A stretch of DNA of 64,000 nucleotides from the NCBI RefSeq assembly GCF_000744785.1, contig NZ_JQMO01000003.1, positions 1,116,001 through 1,180,000 of the forward strand, given 5' to 3'. This DNA is from Kitasatospora azatica KCTC 9699 (GTDB lineage: Bacteria > Actinomycetota > Actinomycetes > Streptomycetales > Streptomycetaceae). Below the pieces are notes generated by a model. It was not told the DNA's origin. It did not search any database and was given only the letters and a program-made list of their open reading frames with translations. Within the stretch, counting starts at the first letter, position 1. Each line of letters opens with the position of its first letter. A program made the translations under genes and the position numbers. Below are positions 1 through 8,430 of the stretch, in pieces.

Positions 1-56
1 GTTGGGAAGGCATCGCAAGTTCCAGGTTTGTCAGACGGAACAAGGAGGGGTCGGTC

Positions 57-923
57 ATGGCCTTCGAACCTCGCGAGCTTCACCCGGGCCGATCGGCACG
101 GGACTTGTACGGCTGGGAGATCCGGCGCCACCGCAAGATGGCCGGGGACATGTCGATGACGCGGCTCGCCGAGGTGCTGAAGTTCTCGAAGGCGCACCTC
201 TCGCGGATCGAGTGCGCCGAGTCCCTGCCGCCGGAGGGGCTCTCGGAGAAGCTGGATGCGGCGTTCGGGACGGACGGGGTGTTCCTTCGGCTGTACCCAC
301 TGGCGAAGAAGGAGCAGTTCCCGAACCGCTACCGGCGGTACATGGAACTGTCCAACGAAGCAGTCGCGTTCGAGAGCTATACCGACACCGTGCACGGCCT
401 GCTGCAGACCCCCGCTTTCGCTGCGGCAGCCCTGAGAGCGGGCGATCCGTTCGCGAGCGCAGAGGAGATCGCGCAGAAAGTGGCCGCTCGACTGCAGCTA
501 CAGGAGCGCCTACGCGGGGCCGCACCACCCCAGTACTGGTTCATCCTGGACGAGAGCGGGTTGCGCCGGGCCGCTGGTGAACCGCACGTCATGCGCGACC
601 AACTCCAGTCGCTGCTGGACGCAAGCATGATGCGAAATGTAACCCTGCAGATCCTGCCGTTCTCTGCCGGCTTCCACTCGGAAACGGGTGGGTCGCTGAC
701 CTTGCTCACGCTTCCCAACGGGAAGGTCGTCGCCTACGAAGAGGGCAGCCGTTCAGGCTCGTTGATCGAGGAATCGGACGCCGTCGCGAAGCGTGACGCG
801 TACTACGATCTTCTCAGGGCTCAGGCCCTGTCGCCTCGGGACACCCAGGCGATGCTCAGCGTGGCCTTGAAGGGATTCGAAGATGCAGCCCCAAAAGCAG
901 CCCGCCCAGTGGCGGAAGAGTAG
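57..923 (+). CDS. XRE-family regulator with DUF5753 (Scr1/WhiJ-like)
   Basis: This 288-residue DNA-binding regulator has an N-terminal helix-turn-helix at about residues 18-75 (MTRLAEVLKFSKAHLSRIE is the recognition region), followed by a DUF5753 effector domain from about residue 100 to 275. Length and layout are standard for the family. The ATG at 57 follows an AAGGAGGGG ribosome-binding site at 42-50. The gene overlaps the next DUF397 gene by 41 bp. In Streptomyces such pairs (for example WhiJ) act as repressor plus small antagonist in developmental control, and an antitoxin-like role has been proposed. The specific target is not visible. Family assignment is firm; biological role is inferred. 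Confidence 0.9.
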   Translation: MAFEPRELHPGRSARDLYGWEIRRHRKMAGDMSMTRLAEVLKFSKAHLSRIECAESLPPEGLSEKLDAAFGTDGVFLRLYPLAKKEQFPNRYRRYMELSNEAVAFESYTDTVHGLLQTPAFAAAALRAGDPFASAEEIAQKVAARLQLQERLRGAAPPQYWFILDESGLRRAAGEPHVMRDQLQSLLDASMMRNVTLQILPFSAGFHSETGGSLTLLTLPNGKVVAYEEGSRSGSLIEESDAVAKRDAYYDLLRAQALSPRDTQAMLSVALKGFEDAAPKAARPVAEE

Positions 924-1080
924 CCACAGCAACAACGATGGCGGCGCGTGCATCGAGGTGGACGACGCCAACCCCGGCCACGTCCGCGACTCCAAGGACC
1001 CCGAGGGCCCCGTCCTCTCGTTCCCCCCGACCTCGTGGAACGCCTTCGTCCGTGCAACTGCAAGCGGGGAGTTCGTGTGA
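883..1080 (+). CDS. DUF397 small protein, first copy
   Basis: A 65-residue DUF397 protein with the family core visible in order: WRKSSHS near residues 10-16, GG-CIEV at about 20-26, VRDSKDP at about 33-40, and a closing W-AF. It starts inside the end of the upstream XRE/DUF5753 gene, so the two are translationally coupled. DUF397 proteins are the usual small partners of DUF5753 regulators, probably binding them or working as toxin-like antagonists; that role is inferred. A second copy follows directly. Confidence 0.88.
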   Translation: MQPQKQPAQWRKSSHSNNDGGACIEVDDANPGHVRDSKDPEGPVLSFPPTSWNAFVRATASGEFV

Positions 1081-1244
1081 GCTGGCGGAAGAGCACCTAC
1101 AGCAACAACGACGGCGGCGAGTGCATCGAGGTCAACGACGCCCACCCCGGCCAGGTCCGCGACTCCAAGGACCCCGAGGGCCCCGTCCTCTCGTTCCCGC
1201 CGGCCTCCTGGAACGCCTTCATTCGCGAGTTCGCTCGCCACTGA
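1077..1244 (+). CDS. DUF397 small protein, second copy (55 aa)
   Basis: A short DUF397 protein starting at GTG 1077, which overlaps the stop of the first copy by 4 bp (GTGA). Residues 3-9 read WRKSTYS, then GGECIEV, VRDSKDPEGPVLSFP and a final SWNAFI, nearly identical to the upstream copy. The two genes are also very similar at the DNA level, which points to a recent tandem duplication. The start is set by the coupling overlap and by homology beginning two residues in. Its 3' end overlaps the convergent P-loop kinase gene by 26 bp. Confidence 0.82.
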   Translation: MSWRKSTYSNNDGGECIEVNDAHPGQVRDSKDPEGPVLSFPPASWNAFIREFARH

Positions 1245-1767
1245 TCGTCCCGAGCCACCGCTGCGCCTCGCCCGCGCTCGACAGCCTCACGACCTCCAGG
1301 TGCGGGTGCGCGGCGAGGCGTTCGGCTGTGTTCTTCCGCTTCACTCCGTGCCGCGCCCAGGCCCAGCGGACCGGGTGCTCCGGGTCCAGCAGGAGGCCGC
1401 GCCAGGTCTCGCGGTTTCCGTTCCACAGCTCGCGCCGGAACGCCACGCGGCTGAGCGAGCGCTTGATCACCCGCCACATGACGGTCCGTCGGGGCAGGTC
1501 CAGCCAGACCAGGGTGTCCGCCCGGCGCCACAGCAGGTCACCCAGCGCCCCCTGGTACTGCTCCTCGCAGACCCAGGCCTCGCCCGCCGTGAACTGCTCC
1601 ACCTCGGCCTCGAACTCCGGCCGCTTCACCCAGCCGGGCCCGTGGTGCAGCGCGTCCAGTTCCACCCTGGGCAGCCCGAACCGGGCCGCCAGCTCGGTCG
1701 CCATCGTGGTCTTGCCCGCACCCGAGATGCCCGCGACGATCACCCGTTCCATGCCGCCCATCATCAC
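1219..1767 (-). CDS. P-loop NTPase, adenylate kinase/FlaR-like
   Basis: A 182-residue nucleotide kinase-like protein. The Walker A motif GISGAGKTT lies at residues 13-21, followed by ELDALHHGPGW and a Walker B-like TLVWLDLP near residue 85. The arrangement matches the small adenylate kinase-like proteins often labelled DNA topology modulation protein FlaR, whose true substrate is not established. A GAGGACAGG sequence precedes the ATG at 1767; an internal start at 1752 (MERVIVAG) is also possible. Convergent with the DUF397 pair and overlapping it by 26 bp. Confidence 0.8.
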   Translation of the reverse strand: MMMGGMERVIVAGISGAGKTTMATELAARFGLPRVELDALHHGPGWVKRPEFEAEVEQFTAGEAWVCEEQYQGALGDLLWRRADTLVWLDLPRRTVMWRVIKRSLSRVAFRRELWNGNRETWRGLLLDPEHPVRWAWARHGVKRKNTAERLAAHPHLEVVRLSSAGEAQRWLGTISGERTRE

Positions 1768-1806
1768 CTGTCCTCAGCACAGCCATCCTCATCACCGCCG
1801 TCCTCG

Positions 1807-2322
1807 TCACCTCCGGGCCGGCGGCGCCGGAACCACCAGCACCGGGCAGGCCGCGTGGTGCACGGCGGCCGTGCTCACCGAGCCGAGCAGCAGTCGGCTG
1901 AAGCCGCCGTTGCCGCGCGTGCCGATCACCAGCGTGTGCTGGCCCACCGAGCCGGCCAGCACCACCTCGACCACCTGGCCGAGCACCACATGAAGCGTCA
2001 ACTCACCCTCGAAGGGCCGGTGTCGGGCCCGCTCCACCAGGCCGACCGCGCGGCGCAGACCGTCGCCCATGCTGCCGTTGAGCTGCTCCACGCTCTCCTG
2101 CATCAGCTCGGCCATCCCGGGCGGGTAGCCCCCGGGCGAGGGGTTCACCACGCCCAGCACGTACAGCGGCAGCTCGTACCGCTCCGCCTCGGTCATCGCC
2201 CGGTCCAGCGCCCAGAGCGAGCCGTCGGAACCGTCGCAGGCCGCCAGGATGCCGGGCGGGGTGGGGGTCGGGGCGGAGGTGGAGACGGGGATCGGGTCGA
2301 CGGCCGGCTCGGTGGTGGTCAT
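1807..2322 (-). CDS. Universal stress protein family (UspA)
   Basis: A single-domain UspA protein of about 171 residues from the chosen ATG at 2322. It has the N-terminal ILAACDGSDGS strand, an ALDRAM helix, and the C-terminal ATP-binding signature GTRGNGGFSRLLLGSVS followed by CPVLVVP. The first about 25 residues are Thr/Pro-rich and probably disordered. The reading frame stays open to 2373, but a start there would overlap the divergent sigma factor start at 2358, so 2322 or 2331 is preferred; neither has a clear ribosome-binding site. Probably an ATP-binding cytoplasmic stress protein. Confidence 0.82.
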   Translation of the reverse strand: MTTTEPAVDPIPVSTSAPTPTPPGILAACDGSDGSLWALDRAMTEAERYELPLYVLGVVNPSPGGYPPGMAELMQESVEQLNGSMGDGLRRAVGLVERARHRPFEGELTLHVVLGQVVEVVLAGSVGQHTLVIGTRGNGGFSRLLLGSVSTAAVHHAACPVLVVPAPPARR

Positions 2323-2357
2323 GCAGCCCATGATGGGTCGGCCGATGGTGGAAACTG

Positions 2358-3356
2358 GTGATTGACGGACCATCAGCGGGAGAGGGTGCGGGGTTGAACG
2401 GCTCGACGGTGCAGGACTTCGACCGGCGGATCGACCCCTACCGGTCGGAGCTGCTCACGCACTGCTACCGGATGCTCGGTTCGGTGCACGACGCCGAGGA
2501 CCTGGTCCAGGAGACCTGTCTGCGGGCCTGGCGGGCCCGGGACCAGTACGACGAGTCCAAGGCCTCGCTCCGGACCTGGCTGTACCGGATCGCCACCAAC
2601 GCCTGCCTGACCGCGCTGAAGGGCCGTGGCCGACGACCGCTGCCGTCCGGTCTGGTCGAGCCGAGCGATCCCACCGGGCCGCTGGTCCCGGGTACCGATG
2701 TCAGCTGGCTGCAGCCGTTCCCGGATGCCCGGCTGGCCGAGGGCGATCCGGCGGCCGCGCTGGTGGCCAGGGGCAGTCTGCGGCTCGCCTTCGTGGCGGC
2801 GATGCAGGTGTTGTCGGCCCGCCAGCGCGCGGCCCTGATCCTGCGCGAGGTGCTCGACTTCTCGGCCGCCGAGGCCGCGCAGATCCTCGGCACCAGCACG
2901 GCTGCCGTGAACAGTTCGCTGCAGCGGGCCCGCGCGCGGCTCGGTGAGGCGGGCGTCTGCGAGGCGCGGATCGAGGAGCCGTCGCAGGCCGAGCAGCGGG
3001 CGATGGTCGACCGCTACGTCGAGGCGTTCCTGCGGGCCGATGTGGCGGCGATCAAGCAGCTGCTGACCGAGGACGTGCTGATGGAGATGCCGCCGATGGT
3101 CAACTGGTTCGTCGGACCCGAGGCGTACGGCCAGTTCATGACCTGGGTCTTCACCGACGGCCGCACCGACTGGCGGGCGCTGCCGGTCTGGGCGAACGGG
3201 CAGCCTGCGGTGGCCGCCTACCTCCGTGCGGCAGACGGCGCGTACCGGCTGCACACCCTGCAGGTGTTCACCGTCACGACGGCGGGGATCAGTCGCAACT
3301 CGGTGTTCCAGGAACCGGAGGTGTTCGCGGCGTTCGGGCTGGCGCCCCAGCTCTGA
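2358..3356 (+). CDS. ECF RNA polymerase sigma factor, SigG-like with SnoaL domain
   Basis: A 332-residue extracytoplasmic-function sigma factor. Region 2 is at about residues 25-95 (LVQETCLRAWRA, LYRIATNACL) and region 4 at about 150-200 (RQRAALILREVLDFSAAEAAQILGTSTAAVNSSLQRARARL). A SnoaL-like domain follows from about 215 to 330. This layout and length match the TIGR02960/SigG group, in which the SnoaL-like extension modulates activity and no classical anti-sigma gene is needed; none is seen here. The true start may be slightly downstream (GTG/TTG before NGSTVQDF). The stop codon sits inside a short hairpin shared with the convergent gene. Confidence 0.88.
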   Translation: MIDGPSAGEGAGLNGSTVQDFDRRIDPYRSELLTHCYRMLGSVHDAEDLVQETCLRAWRARDQYDESKASLRTWLYRIATNACLTALKGRGRRPLPSGLVEPSDPTGPLVPGTDVSWLQPFPDARLAEGDPAAALVARGSLRLAFVAAMQVLSARQRAALILREVLDFSAAEAAQILGTSTAAVNSSLQRARARLGEAGVCEARIEEPSQAEQRAMVDRYVEAFLRADVAAIKQLLTEDVLMEMPPMVNWFVGPEAYGQFMTWVFTDGRTDWRALPVWANGQPAVAAYLRAADGAYRLHTLQVFTVTTAGISRNSVFQEPEVFAAFGLAPQL

Positions 3357-3363
3357 GCAGAGC
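3350..3363. terminator. Short hairpin containing the sigma factor stop codon
   Basis: GCTCT/AGAGC arms (3350-3354, 3359-3363) with loop GAGC; the TGA stop at 3354-3356 is inside. It is short, so only a weak terminator candidate between convergent genes. Confidence 0.4.
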
Positions 3364-3392
3364 CGATGAGCGCCGGCCCGAACGCCGTTCGA

Positions 3393-3848
3393 TCAGCCCG
3401 CCTGGACCGGGCTGTTGTGGTACGCGGCGACCAGCCAGCCGCTGTCGCGCCGCTCCAGCACCCAGGTCGCGTTGACCATGCGCTCGGCGGGCACCTCGGT
3501 CTCACCGGCGAACAGGACGCCGGTCTCGCTGATCACCACGGCGGCGTCGGCGCCGAGGAAGCGGAGCTGGTCGACCCGGTTGATCGTGGTCGAGCCCTTC
3601 AGCGGGCCGGCGAAGCCGCCGGCCATGCTCCGGCGGATCTCCTCCCGGCTGCTGCGGTAGCTCCCGGGCAGGATCGCGCTGGCGTCCTCGGTGTAGTCGG
3701 CGACGAACCCGTCGGCATCGCCGTCGTCCCAGGCCTGGTAGAGGCCGGCCAGCACCGCGTGGATGGCGGCCTCGTCGGCCTCGCGGAACCGGGCGGGCTG
3801 TGAGGCCTGCTCGGACCGCTGGGACTGCTCGGACTGCTGGGTGGTCAT
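3393..3848 (-). CDS. SgcJ/EcaC-type SnoaL-like protein
   Basis: A 151-residue cone-shaped SnoaL/NTF2-fold protein of the SgcJ/EcaC/DUF4440 kind. Visible features are DEAAIHAVLAGLYQAWDDGDADGFVADYTEDA, the GS-RSSREEI helix and the closing ATWVLERRDSGWLVAAYHNSP. The start at ATG 3848 is chosen because GAGGAG lies 6-11 bases upstream; the longer open frame to 3878 lacks this. A Gln/Ser-rich tail covers the first 20 residues. Family members bind small hydrophobic ligands; the ligand here is unknown. Lies convergent to the sigma factor, which carries the same fold at its C terminus. Confidence 0.82.
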   Translation of the reverse strand: MTTQQSEQSQRSEQASQPARFREADEAAIHAVLAGLYQAWDDGDADGFVADYTEDASAILPGSYRSSREEIRRSMAGGFAGPLKGSTTINRVDQLRFLGADAAVVISETGVLFAGETEVPAERMVNATWVLERRDSGWLVAAYHNSPVQAG

Positions 3849-3948
3849 GGTTCTGCTCCTCGTCGGTGTGCGTGTCACGGACCCTTCGACGGGCCCACGA
3901 GTACATACCGAGGCGGTCGGCGGAACTCATCGCGCCGGAGAACCGGCT

Positions 3949-6120
3949 TCAGGCGAACCGCGCTCCAGCCACCGCCCGCCGCTGCGGCATCGGCAACCCC
4001 GTCCAGCAGTTGCCGCCCCGCCGCGCCTCGAAGCGGCGCAGCCACAGCTCGACCGCCACCAGGTCGGCGAGGCCGTCCAGCCCGCCCGGTGGCAGGTCCG
4101 AGTACGGGTCCACCGCCCGCCCGAGCGCCCGGCGCACGGCCGGCAGGTCGATCAGGCCGGCCTCCGCCAGCAGCGGCGCGTGGAACAGGTCGGCGAGCGC
4201 GTCCGCGGCCTGCCGCAGCCCGCTGCGCGCGGCCTCGGCCCGGTCGGGGCGCGGTGCCCGGCCCCAGTCGGCGGGCAGGTCGGAGCGCCCCGCGCCGGCC
4301 AGCACCGCGCGCAGCAGGGCGTGCCGGGCGCCGGGCTGCAGGCGGACGTCCGCCGGGAGCAGCCGCGCCGCGCGGATCACCCGATTGTCGAAGAACGGCG
4401 CGTGCAGCCGCTGTCCCACGTGCTCGGCGGCCTGCATCAGCACCCGGTAGTGGCCCGCGTGGTGGTGCAGCGCCAGGCGGGCCCGGTGGGCGCCGGGGTG
4501 CAGCACCGGCTCGGGGCCGCGCCCCGCGAGCCGGAGCCGCAGGGCCACCTCGCTGAGCGCGTCGTCGGAGAGCCAGCGGGCCGCCGGGCCGGGGACCACC
4601 CAGGCCAGGTCGGCCACCGAATAGGCGCCCGCGGTGAGTCGCGCGCCGGGGCGGGCACTCCCGCGCTCGGGTCCCCGACGGGCCGTCAGCTGCACGGCGG
4701 CGTCGTCCATGGCGTCCGCGTACCGCACCCGGGCCAGTTTGCGGGCCGCGCGCAGCACGGTGACGGGGGTGCGGACGGCGCCGGTCAGGGTGCCCGCGAT
4801 CGCCCGGTCGACGCCTGCCAGGGCGGCCACCGGCGGCAGCAGTTCGCGGGGTCGGCCGTCCCGGATCAGGTCGGCCAGCCGGGCCGGGTGGCCGTCGAGC
4901 ACCTGGCGGGCGCCGTGTCCGGTGAGGTGGTCGGTGCCGCCCGCGCCGAGTCGGGCGGCGGTGGCGGCGGCCGTGATCAGGGCGCGGTCGGGGGCGTCGG
5001 TGAGCGGGCCGGCCAGCGGATCGTCGGCGAGTTCGGCGTACGGCAGGGTGCGCGGCTCCACGGACAGCACGGTGTGGCGCAGCCGCGGGCGGCCGGGATC
5101 GTGCGGGGGCTGCGGGGCGGTGCGCGGGGACTCGCGGGAGGTGACGGCGGTGAGCAGGTCGGGCGGCGGCTCCGCCGGCCGGTCCGCCGGCTGCGGGCGG
5201 GCCCAGGAGCCCTTGGTGGCGCCGGTCCTGGGCGCCGGTTCGGTCGGGGCCGGCGGCCGTGCGGGCGCGGGGCCGATCGGGACGGCGGCCGCGAGCAGGG
5301 CCAGCGCCGGGGAGGCGGTGCCGTAGGAGAGGTCGGCGCCGATCCGGGGGCGGCCGGGCAGGCCGCTGCCGGTGGGCGCGTTGCGGATCCGGGAGCGGAC
5401 GGCCTCCAGCAGACTGCGCGTCAACTCCCGTACTGCGGGAGCCTCACCCTGGGGAGTGGCGGGCTGGTCGGTGTCGTAGGCGGTGACGTGCGGGCGACCG
5501 CCGCGAATGGCCAGGGTGTGGCCGGGCGGGACCCGGTGCACGCCGGTGTACGGGGTGCCGGTGCCGATCGCCTCGGGGGACTCCGGGCAGGCGAGGGCGG
5601 CGGCGAGGTGGCCGGTGTCCAGGGTGGCGCCGACCAGGTCGGCGAGCGGCAGGCCGGCGGTGGCGAAGGCCGTGCCGCCGCACCAGGGGGTGTGGAAGAC
5701 CTGCTGCAGGCCCGCGAGGTCGGTGAGCAGCAGGGTGCTGCGGGTGCCGATCCGCAGCACCACGGTGTAGCTGCCGGGCCAGCCGCTCAGGTGCCGGACG
5801 GCGCCGCCGCGGGCGGCGGCCAGACCGGCGGCGAGTTCCTGGTCGGCGGCGCCGCAGTGGCCGAGCACCAGCAGACGGGCGGTGGCCTCGGTGTCCTCGC
5901 TGAGGTCGGCTGGGGCCTGGACGGCGGTGGGGGCGCCCTTGGGGCGCAGCACGAACTGCCGGATCTCGTCCGGGCGCCAGTCGCCGACCGCCCAGAGCGG
6001 GTCGGGGCCGGTCCACAGCTCGGTGGCGGCCAACGGGCGGACCGCGGCCAGGACCTGCTGCACCTCGTGGTTGTGGCGGGCCCGGGTCGCACTACCGCTC
6101 CAGCCGGCCAGCCACCGCAT
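3949..6120 (-). CDS. Asparagine synthetase/lasso-cyclase-like protein with eroded ATP motifs
   Basis: A 723-residue relative of class II asparagine synthetase, closest in layout to lasso-peptide macrolactam cyclases of the albusnodin/ikarugamycin kind (start MRWLAGWSG). Start 6120 has GGGAGG just upstream. An N-terminal glutaminase-like region lacks the catalytic Cys2. The PP-loop expected as LSGGLDS reads LSYGTAS (5313-5336), and the second ATP-site motif expected as GDGGDELF reads GHGARQVL (about 4905-4930), so both ATP/PPi motifs are degenerate. A Pro-rich insertion of about 60 residues lies between them. The C-terminal helical part (APFFDNRVIRAARLLPADVRL) is well kept. No precursor peptide, protease or RRE gene is adjacent. 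Probably non-catalytic or of altered function. Confidence 0.8.
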   Translation of the reverse strand: MRWLAGWSGSATRARHNHEVQQVLAAVRPLAATELWTGPDPLWAVGDWRPDEIRQFVLRPKGAPTAVQAPADLSEDTEATARLLVLGHCGAADQELAAGLAAARGGAVRHLSGWPGSYTVVLRIGTRSTLLLTDLAGLQQVFHTPWCGGTAFATAGLPLADLVGATLDTGHLAAALACPESPEAIGTGTPYTGVHRVPPGHTLAIRGGRPHVTAYDTDQPATPQGEAPAVRELTRSLLEAVRSRIRNAPTGSGLPGRPRIGADLSYGTASPALALLAAAVPIGPAPARPPAPTEPAPRTGATKGSWARPQPADRPAEPPPDLLTAVTSRESPRTAPQPPHDPGRPRLRHTVLSVEPRTLPYAELADDPLAGPLTDAPDRALITAAATAARLGAGGTDHLTGHGARQVLDGHPARLADLIRDGRPRELLPPVAALAGVDRAIAGTLTGAVRTPVTVLRAARKLARVRYADAMDDAAVQLTARRGPERGSARPGARLTAGAYSVADLAWVVPGPAARWLSDDALSEVALRLRLAGRGPEPVLHPGAHRARLALHHHAGHYRVLMQAAEHVGQRLHAPFFDNRVIRAARLLPADVRLQPGARHALLRAVLAGAGRSDLPADWGRAPRPDRAEAARSGLRQAADALADLFHAPLLAEAGLIDLPAVRRALGRAVDPYSDLPPGGLDGLADLVAVELWLRRFEARRGGNCWTGLPMPQRRAVAGARFA

Positions 6121-6483
6121 CGCGCCTCCCGTGCCTCGTGCTCCGTGGAGACATGGTGCCACTGCGGGAGCGGTGCGGCGTGGGGCGTGCAGGGTCGGGT
6201 GATTCCGTGCGGGGACAGGCCAATTCGGGCACCTGAGCGGATCGGGGTTGGTTGCCGCGCGGTCCGGGCCTCCCCCTCCGTGGCCCGGGCCGCGCGGCGC
6301 GGGCGGCGCAGGCCGGGTCTACCCGGCGGTGGCCGCCCGAGCTCCGAGGACCCGTCGACCGGGCTGAGGGACGGGACGGCCCGCTCCCGTCCGCCAGTGC
6401 GGGCCGTCCACCTGGCCGCTGCCTCCCGGCGGCGGCACGGGCGCCGCGCGTCCGATTCGCGGCGCCCCGCTGCACCGTTCCTC

Positions 6484-6508
6484 CGCCAGCCTGGCGGCTG
6501 GGAGGTGC
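6484..6508. repeat. Streptomyces-type CCAGCC...GGCTGG intergenic palindrome
   Basis: CCAGC CTGGCG GCTGG followed by GAGGTGCCCCC. This is the widespread GC palindrome with a trailing GGTGCCCCC box often scattered in streptomycete intergenic DNA. Recognised by similarity from memory; function unknown. Confidence 0.5.
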
Positions 6509-6555
6509 CCCCTCGGTCATGGCCATGCCGATATGGCCGAAAAGCGGCGTAAGCC

Positions 6556-6583
6556 CGGGAGGGCATCCGCATGCCCTCCCGGA
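6556..6583. terminator. Perfect 12-bp hairpin
   Basis: Arms CCGGGAGGGCAT (6556-6567) and ATGCCCTCCCGG (6572-6583) with loop CCGC. It is a strong terminator-like structure without a T tract and does not follow any recognised gene, so it may insulate the divergent pair or end an unseen short transcript. Confidence 0.6.
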
Positions 6584-6978
6584 CCTCGGCCACCGCCCGC
6601 GGGGAACTGAGGCAGCGGCATCCCCCGGCCCGCCGGGTCCTCGACGGCGGGCCGACCCACTGCCACTAGCGAACTGCCGGGACGCCCGTGGAACCAGGGG
6701 GCACAGGTGGGCGCACGTCAACACAGGACCGGAGCACGCCACTCCTCCTGACGACACCCGATCCACCCGGGCCGGCCACACCCCGTCAACGGCTCCCCGA
6801 AAGAGTCCCCCGCGCAGGCGATTGCGAACCGATGCTGCGTCATCTCCGGTACGCGATCCCGCCATCCGGAATATCTACCCTTAACCCTGGGAACCCGGCC
6901 GACTACGCTAGGTGCCACCGCGCCGGGCACGCCACGCCCGCGCCACCCAAGCCTCACCCGTACAAGGGGGGCCGTCGT

Positions 6979-8430
6979 ATGAGCATCACCTCGCGAGGAC
7001 CGAACGAGCGGCTCGGTACCCTGCTGACGCAGGCTCAGATCAGCAATGCCGGCCTGGCCCGCCGGGTCAACGACCTGGGCGCCCAGCGCGGCTTGACGCT
7101 GCGCTACGACAAGACCTCGGTGGCTCGCTGGGTGAGCAAGGGCATGGTCCCGCAGGGCCCGGTCCCGCACCTGATCGCCACCGCGATCGGCGGCAAACTC
7201 GGCCGCCCCGTCCCACTGGAGGAGATCGGCCTCGGCGACACCGACCCGACGCCCGAACTCGGCCTGGCCTTCCCGCGCGAGGTGGCCGAGGCGGTGCGCT
7301 CCGCCACCGACCTGTGGCGGGTCGACCTCGACCTGCGGCGTGGCCCCGGCGGCGGGCGGTGGAGCGACAGCCTGGCCGGCACCTTCTCGGTGGCCGCGTA
7401 CGCGACGCCGGTGTCCCGCTGGCTGATCAGCCCGGCCGACGGATCGGTGGCCCGCGGGGAATCGGAGGGGTCCGCCGCTGCCGCACTCCCCGGCCCGCGC
7501 TCCGGCGGCTTCCGCGTCGGCCAGTCCGATGCCGCCAAACTGCGCGAGGCCGCCCAGGAGGCCCGCCGCTGGGACTCCAAGTACGGCGGCGGGGACTGGC
7601 GTTCCTCGATGGTCCCGGAGTGCCTGCGGGTGGAGGCCGCGCCGCTGCTGCTCGCCTCGTACAGCGACGCGGTGGGCCGCGCGCTCTTCGGCGCCACCGC
7701 CGAACTCACCAGACTGGCCGGCTGGATGGCCTTCGACACCGGCCAGCACGAGGCCGCCCAGCGGTACTACATCCAGGCCCTGCGACTGGCCCGGGCAGCC
7801 GCCGACGTCCCGCTCGGCGGCTATGTGCTGGCCTCGATGAGCCTGCAGGCCTGCTACCGCGGCTTCGCCGAGGAGGCCGTCGACCTCGCCCAGGCCGCCC
7901 TGGAGCGCAACCGGGGCCTGGCCACCACCCGCACCATGAGCTTCTTCCACCTGGTCGAGGCCAGGGCCCAGGCCAGGGCCGGCAACGCGGCGGCGTGCTC
8001 GGCGGCGCTCGCCGCCGCCGAGAGCGCGCTGGAACGCTCACGCGCCGGTGACCCCGATCCGGCGTGGATCGACTTCTACGCCTACGACCGGCTCGCCGCC
8101 GACGCCGCCGAGTGCTTCCGCGACCTCGGCATGCCCGCCAAGGTCCGCCAGTTCACCCGCGAGGCGCTGGCCCGCCCGACCGAGGGCTTCGTCCGCTCGC
8201 ACGGCCTGCGGCTGGTGGTCTCCGCGATGGCCGAGGCCGAGGCCGGCAACCTGGACGCCGCCGTGGAGGCCGGCGCCCGCGCCGTCGAGGTGGCCGGGCG
8301 GATCTCCTCCCAGCGCAGCCGGGAGTACGTGCTGGAGATGCTGCGCCGCCTGGAACCCTTCCAGGGCGAGCAGCGGGTGAAGGAGCTGGCGGAACGGGCG
8401 CGGCTGGTCCTGGCGGGGGCGGCGACCTAG
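6979..8430 (+). CDS. NsdA-like TPR transcriptional regulator
   Basis: A 483-residue cytoplasmic regulator. The N terminus (residues 8-75: [22 protein letters not shown]...[14 protein letters not shown]) is the HTH-like segment seen in NsdA-type Streptomyces regulators. The rest is mainly helical, with TPR-like repeats from about 220 to 475 ([48 protein letters not shown]). ATG 6979 is chosen because conservation begins there; the frame is open much further upstream. NsdA negatively affects sporulation and antibiotic production in S. coelicolor; equivalence here is inferred and several paralogues exist. The stop overlaps the next start (TAGTG). Confidence 0.78.
   Translation: MSITSRGPNERLGTLLTQAQISNAGLARRVNDLGAQRGLTLRYDKTSVARWVSKGMVPQGPVPHLIATAIGGKLGRPVPLEEIGLGDTDPTPELGLAFPREVAEAVRSATDLWRVDLDLRRGPGGGRWSDSLAGTFSVAAYATPVSRWLISPADGSVARGESEGSAAAALPGPRSGGFRVGQSDAAKLREAAQEARRWDSKYGGGDWRSSMVPECLRVEAAPLLLASYSDAVGRALFGATAELTRLAGWMAFDTGQHEAAQRYYIQALRLARAAADVPLGGYVLASMSLQACYRGFAEEAVDLAQAALERNRGLATTRTMSFFHLVEARAQARAGNAAACSAALAAAESALERSRAGDPDPAWIDFYAYDRLAADAAECFRDLGMPAKVRQFTREALARPTEGFVRSHGLRLVVSAMAEAEAGNLDAAVEAGARAVEVAGRISSQRSREYVLEMLRRLEPFQGEQRVKELAERARLVLAGAAT

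Larger units (their letters stand above)
6121..6978. other. Long intergenic region without a convincing gene
   Basis: About 860 bp between the divergent cyclase-like gene and the TPR regulator. Open frames here have no recognisable domain and no convincing start. It contains two palindromes, described separately. An AT-richer stretch at about 6868-6915 may hold the promoter of the downstream regulator; no consensus hexamers are clear. Confidence 0.5.

Noticed and set aside
3949..6978. A lasso-peptide gene cluster around the cyclase-like gene
   Set aside because: No precursor peptide, B1/B2 protease or transporter was found on either strand in the flanks, and the cyclase motifs are lost.
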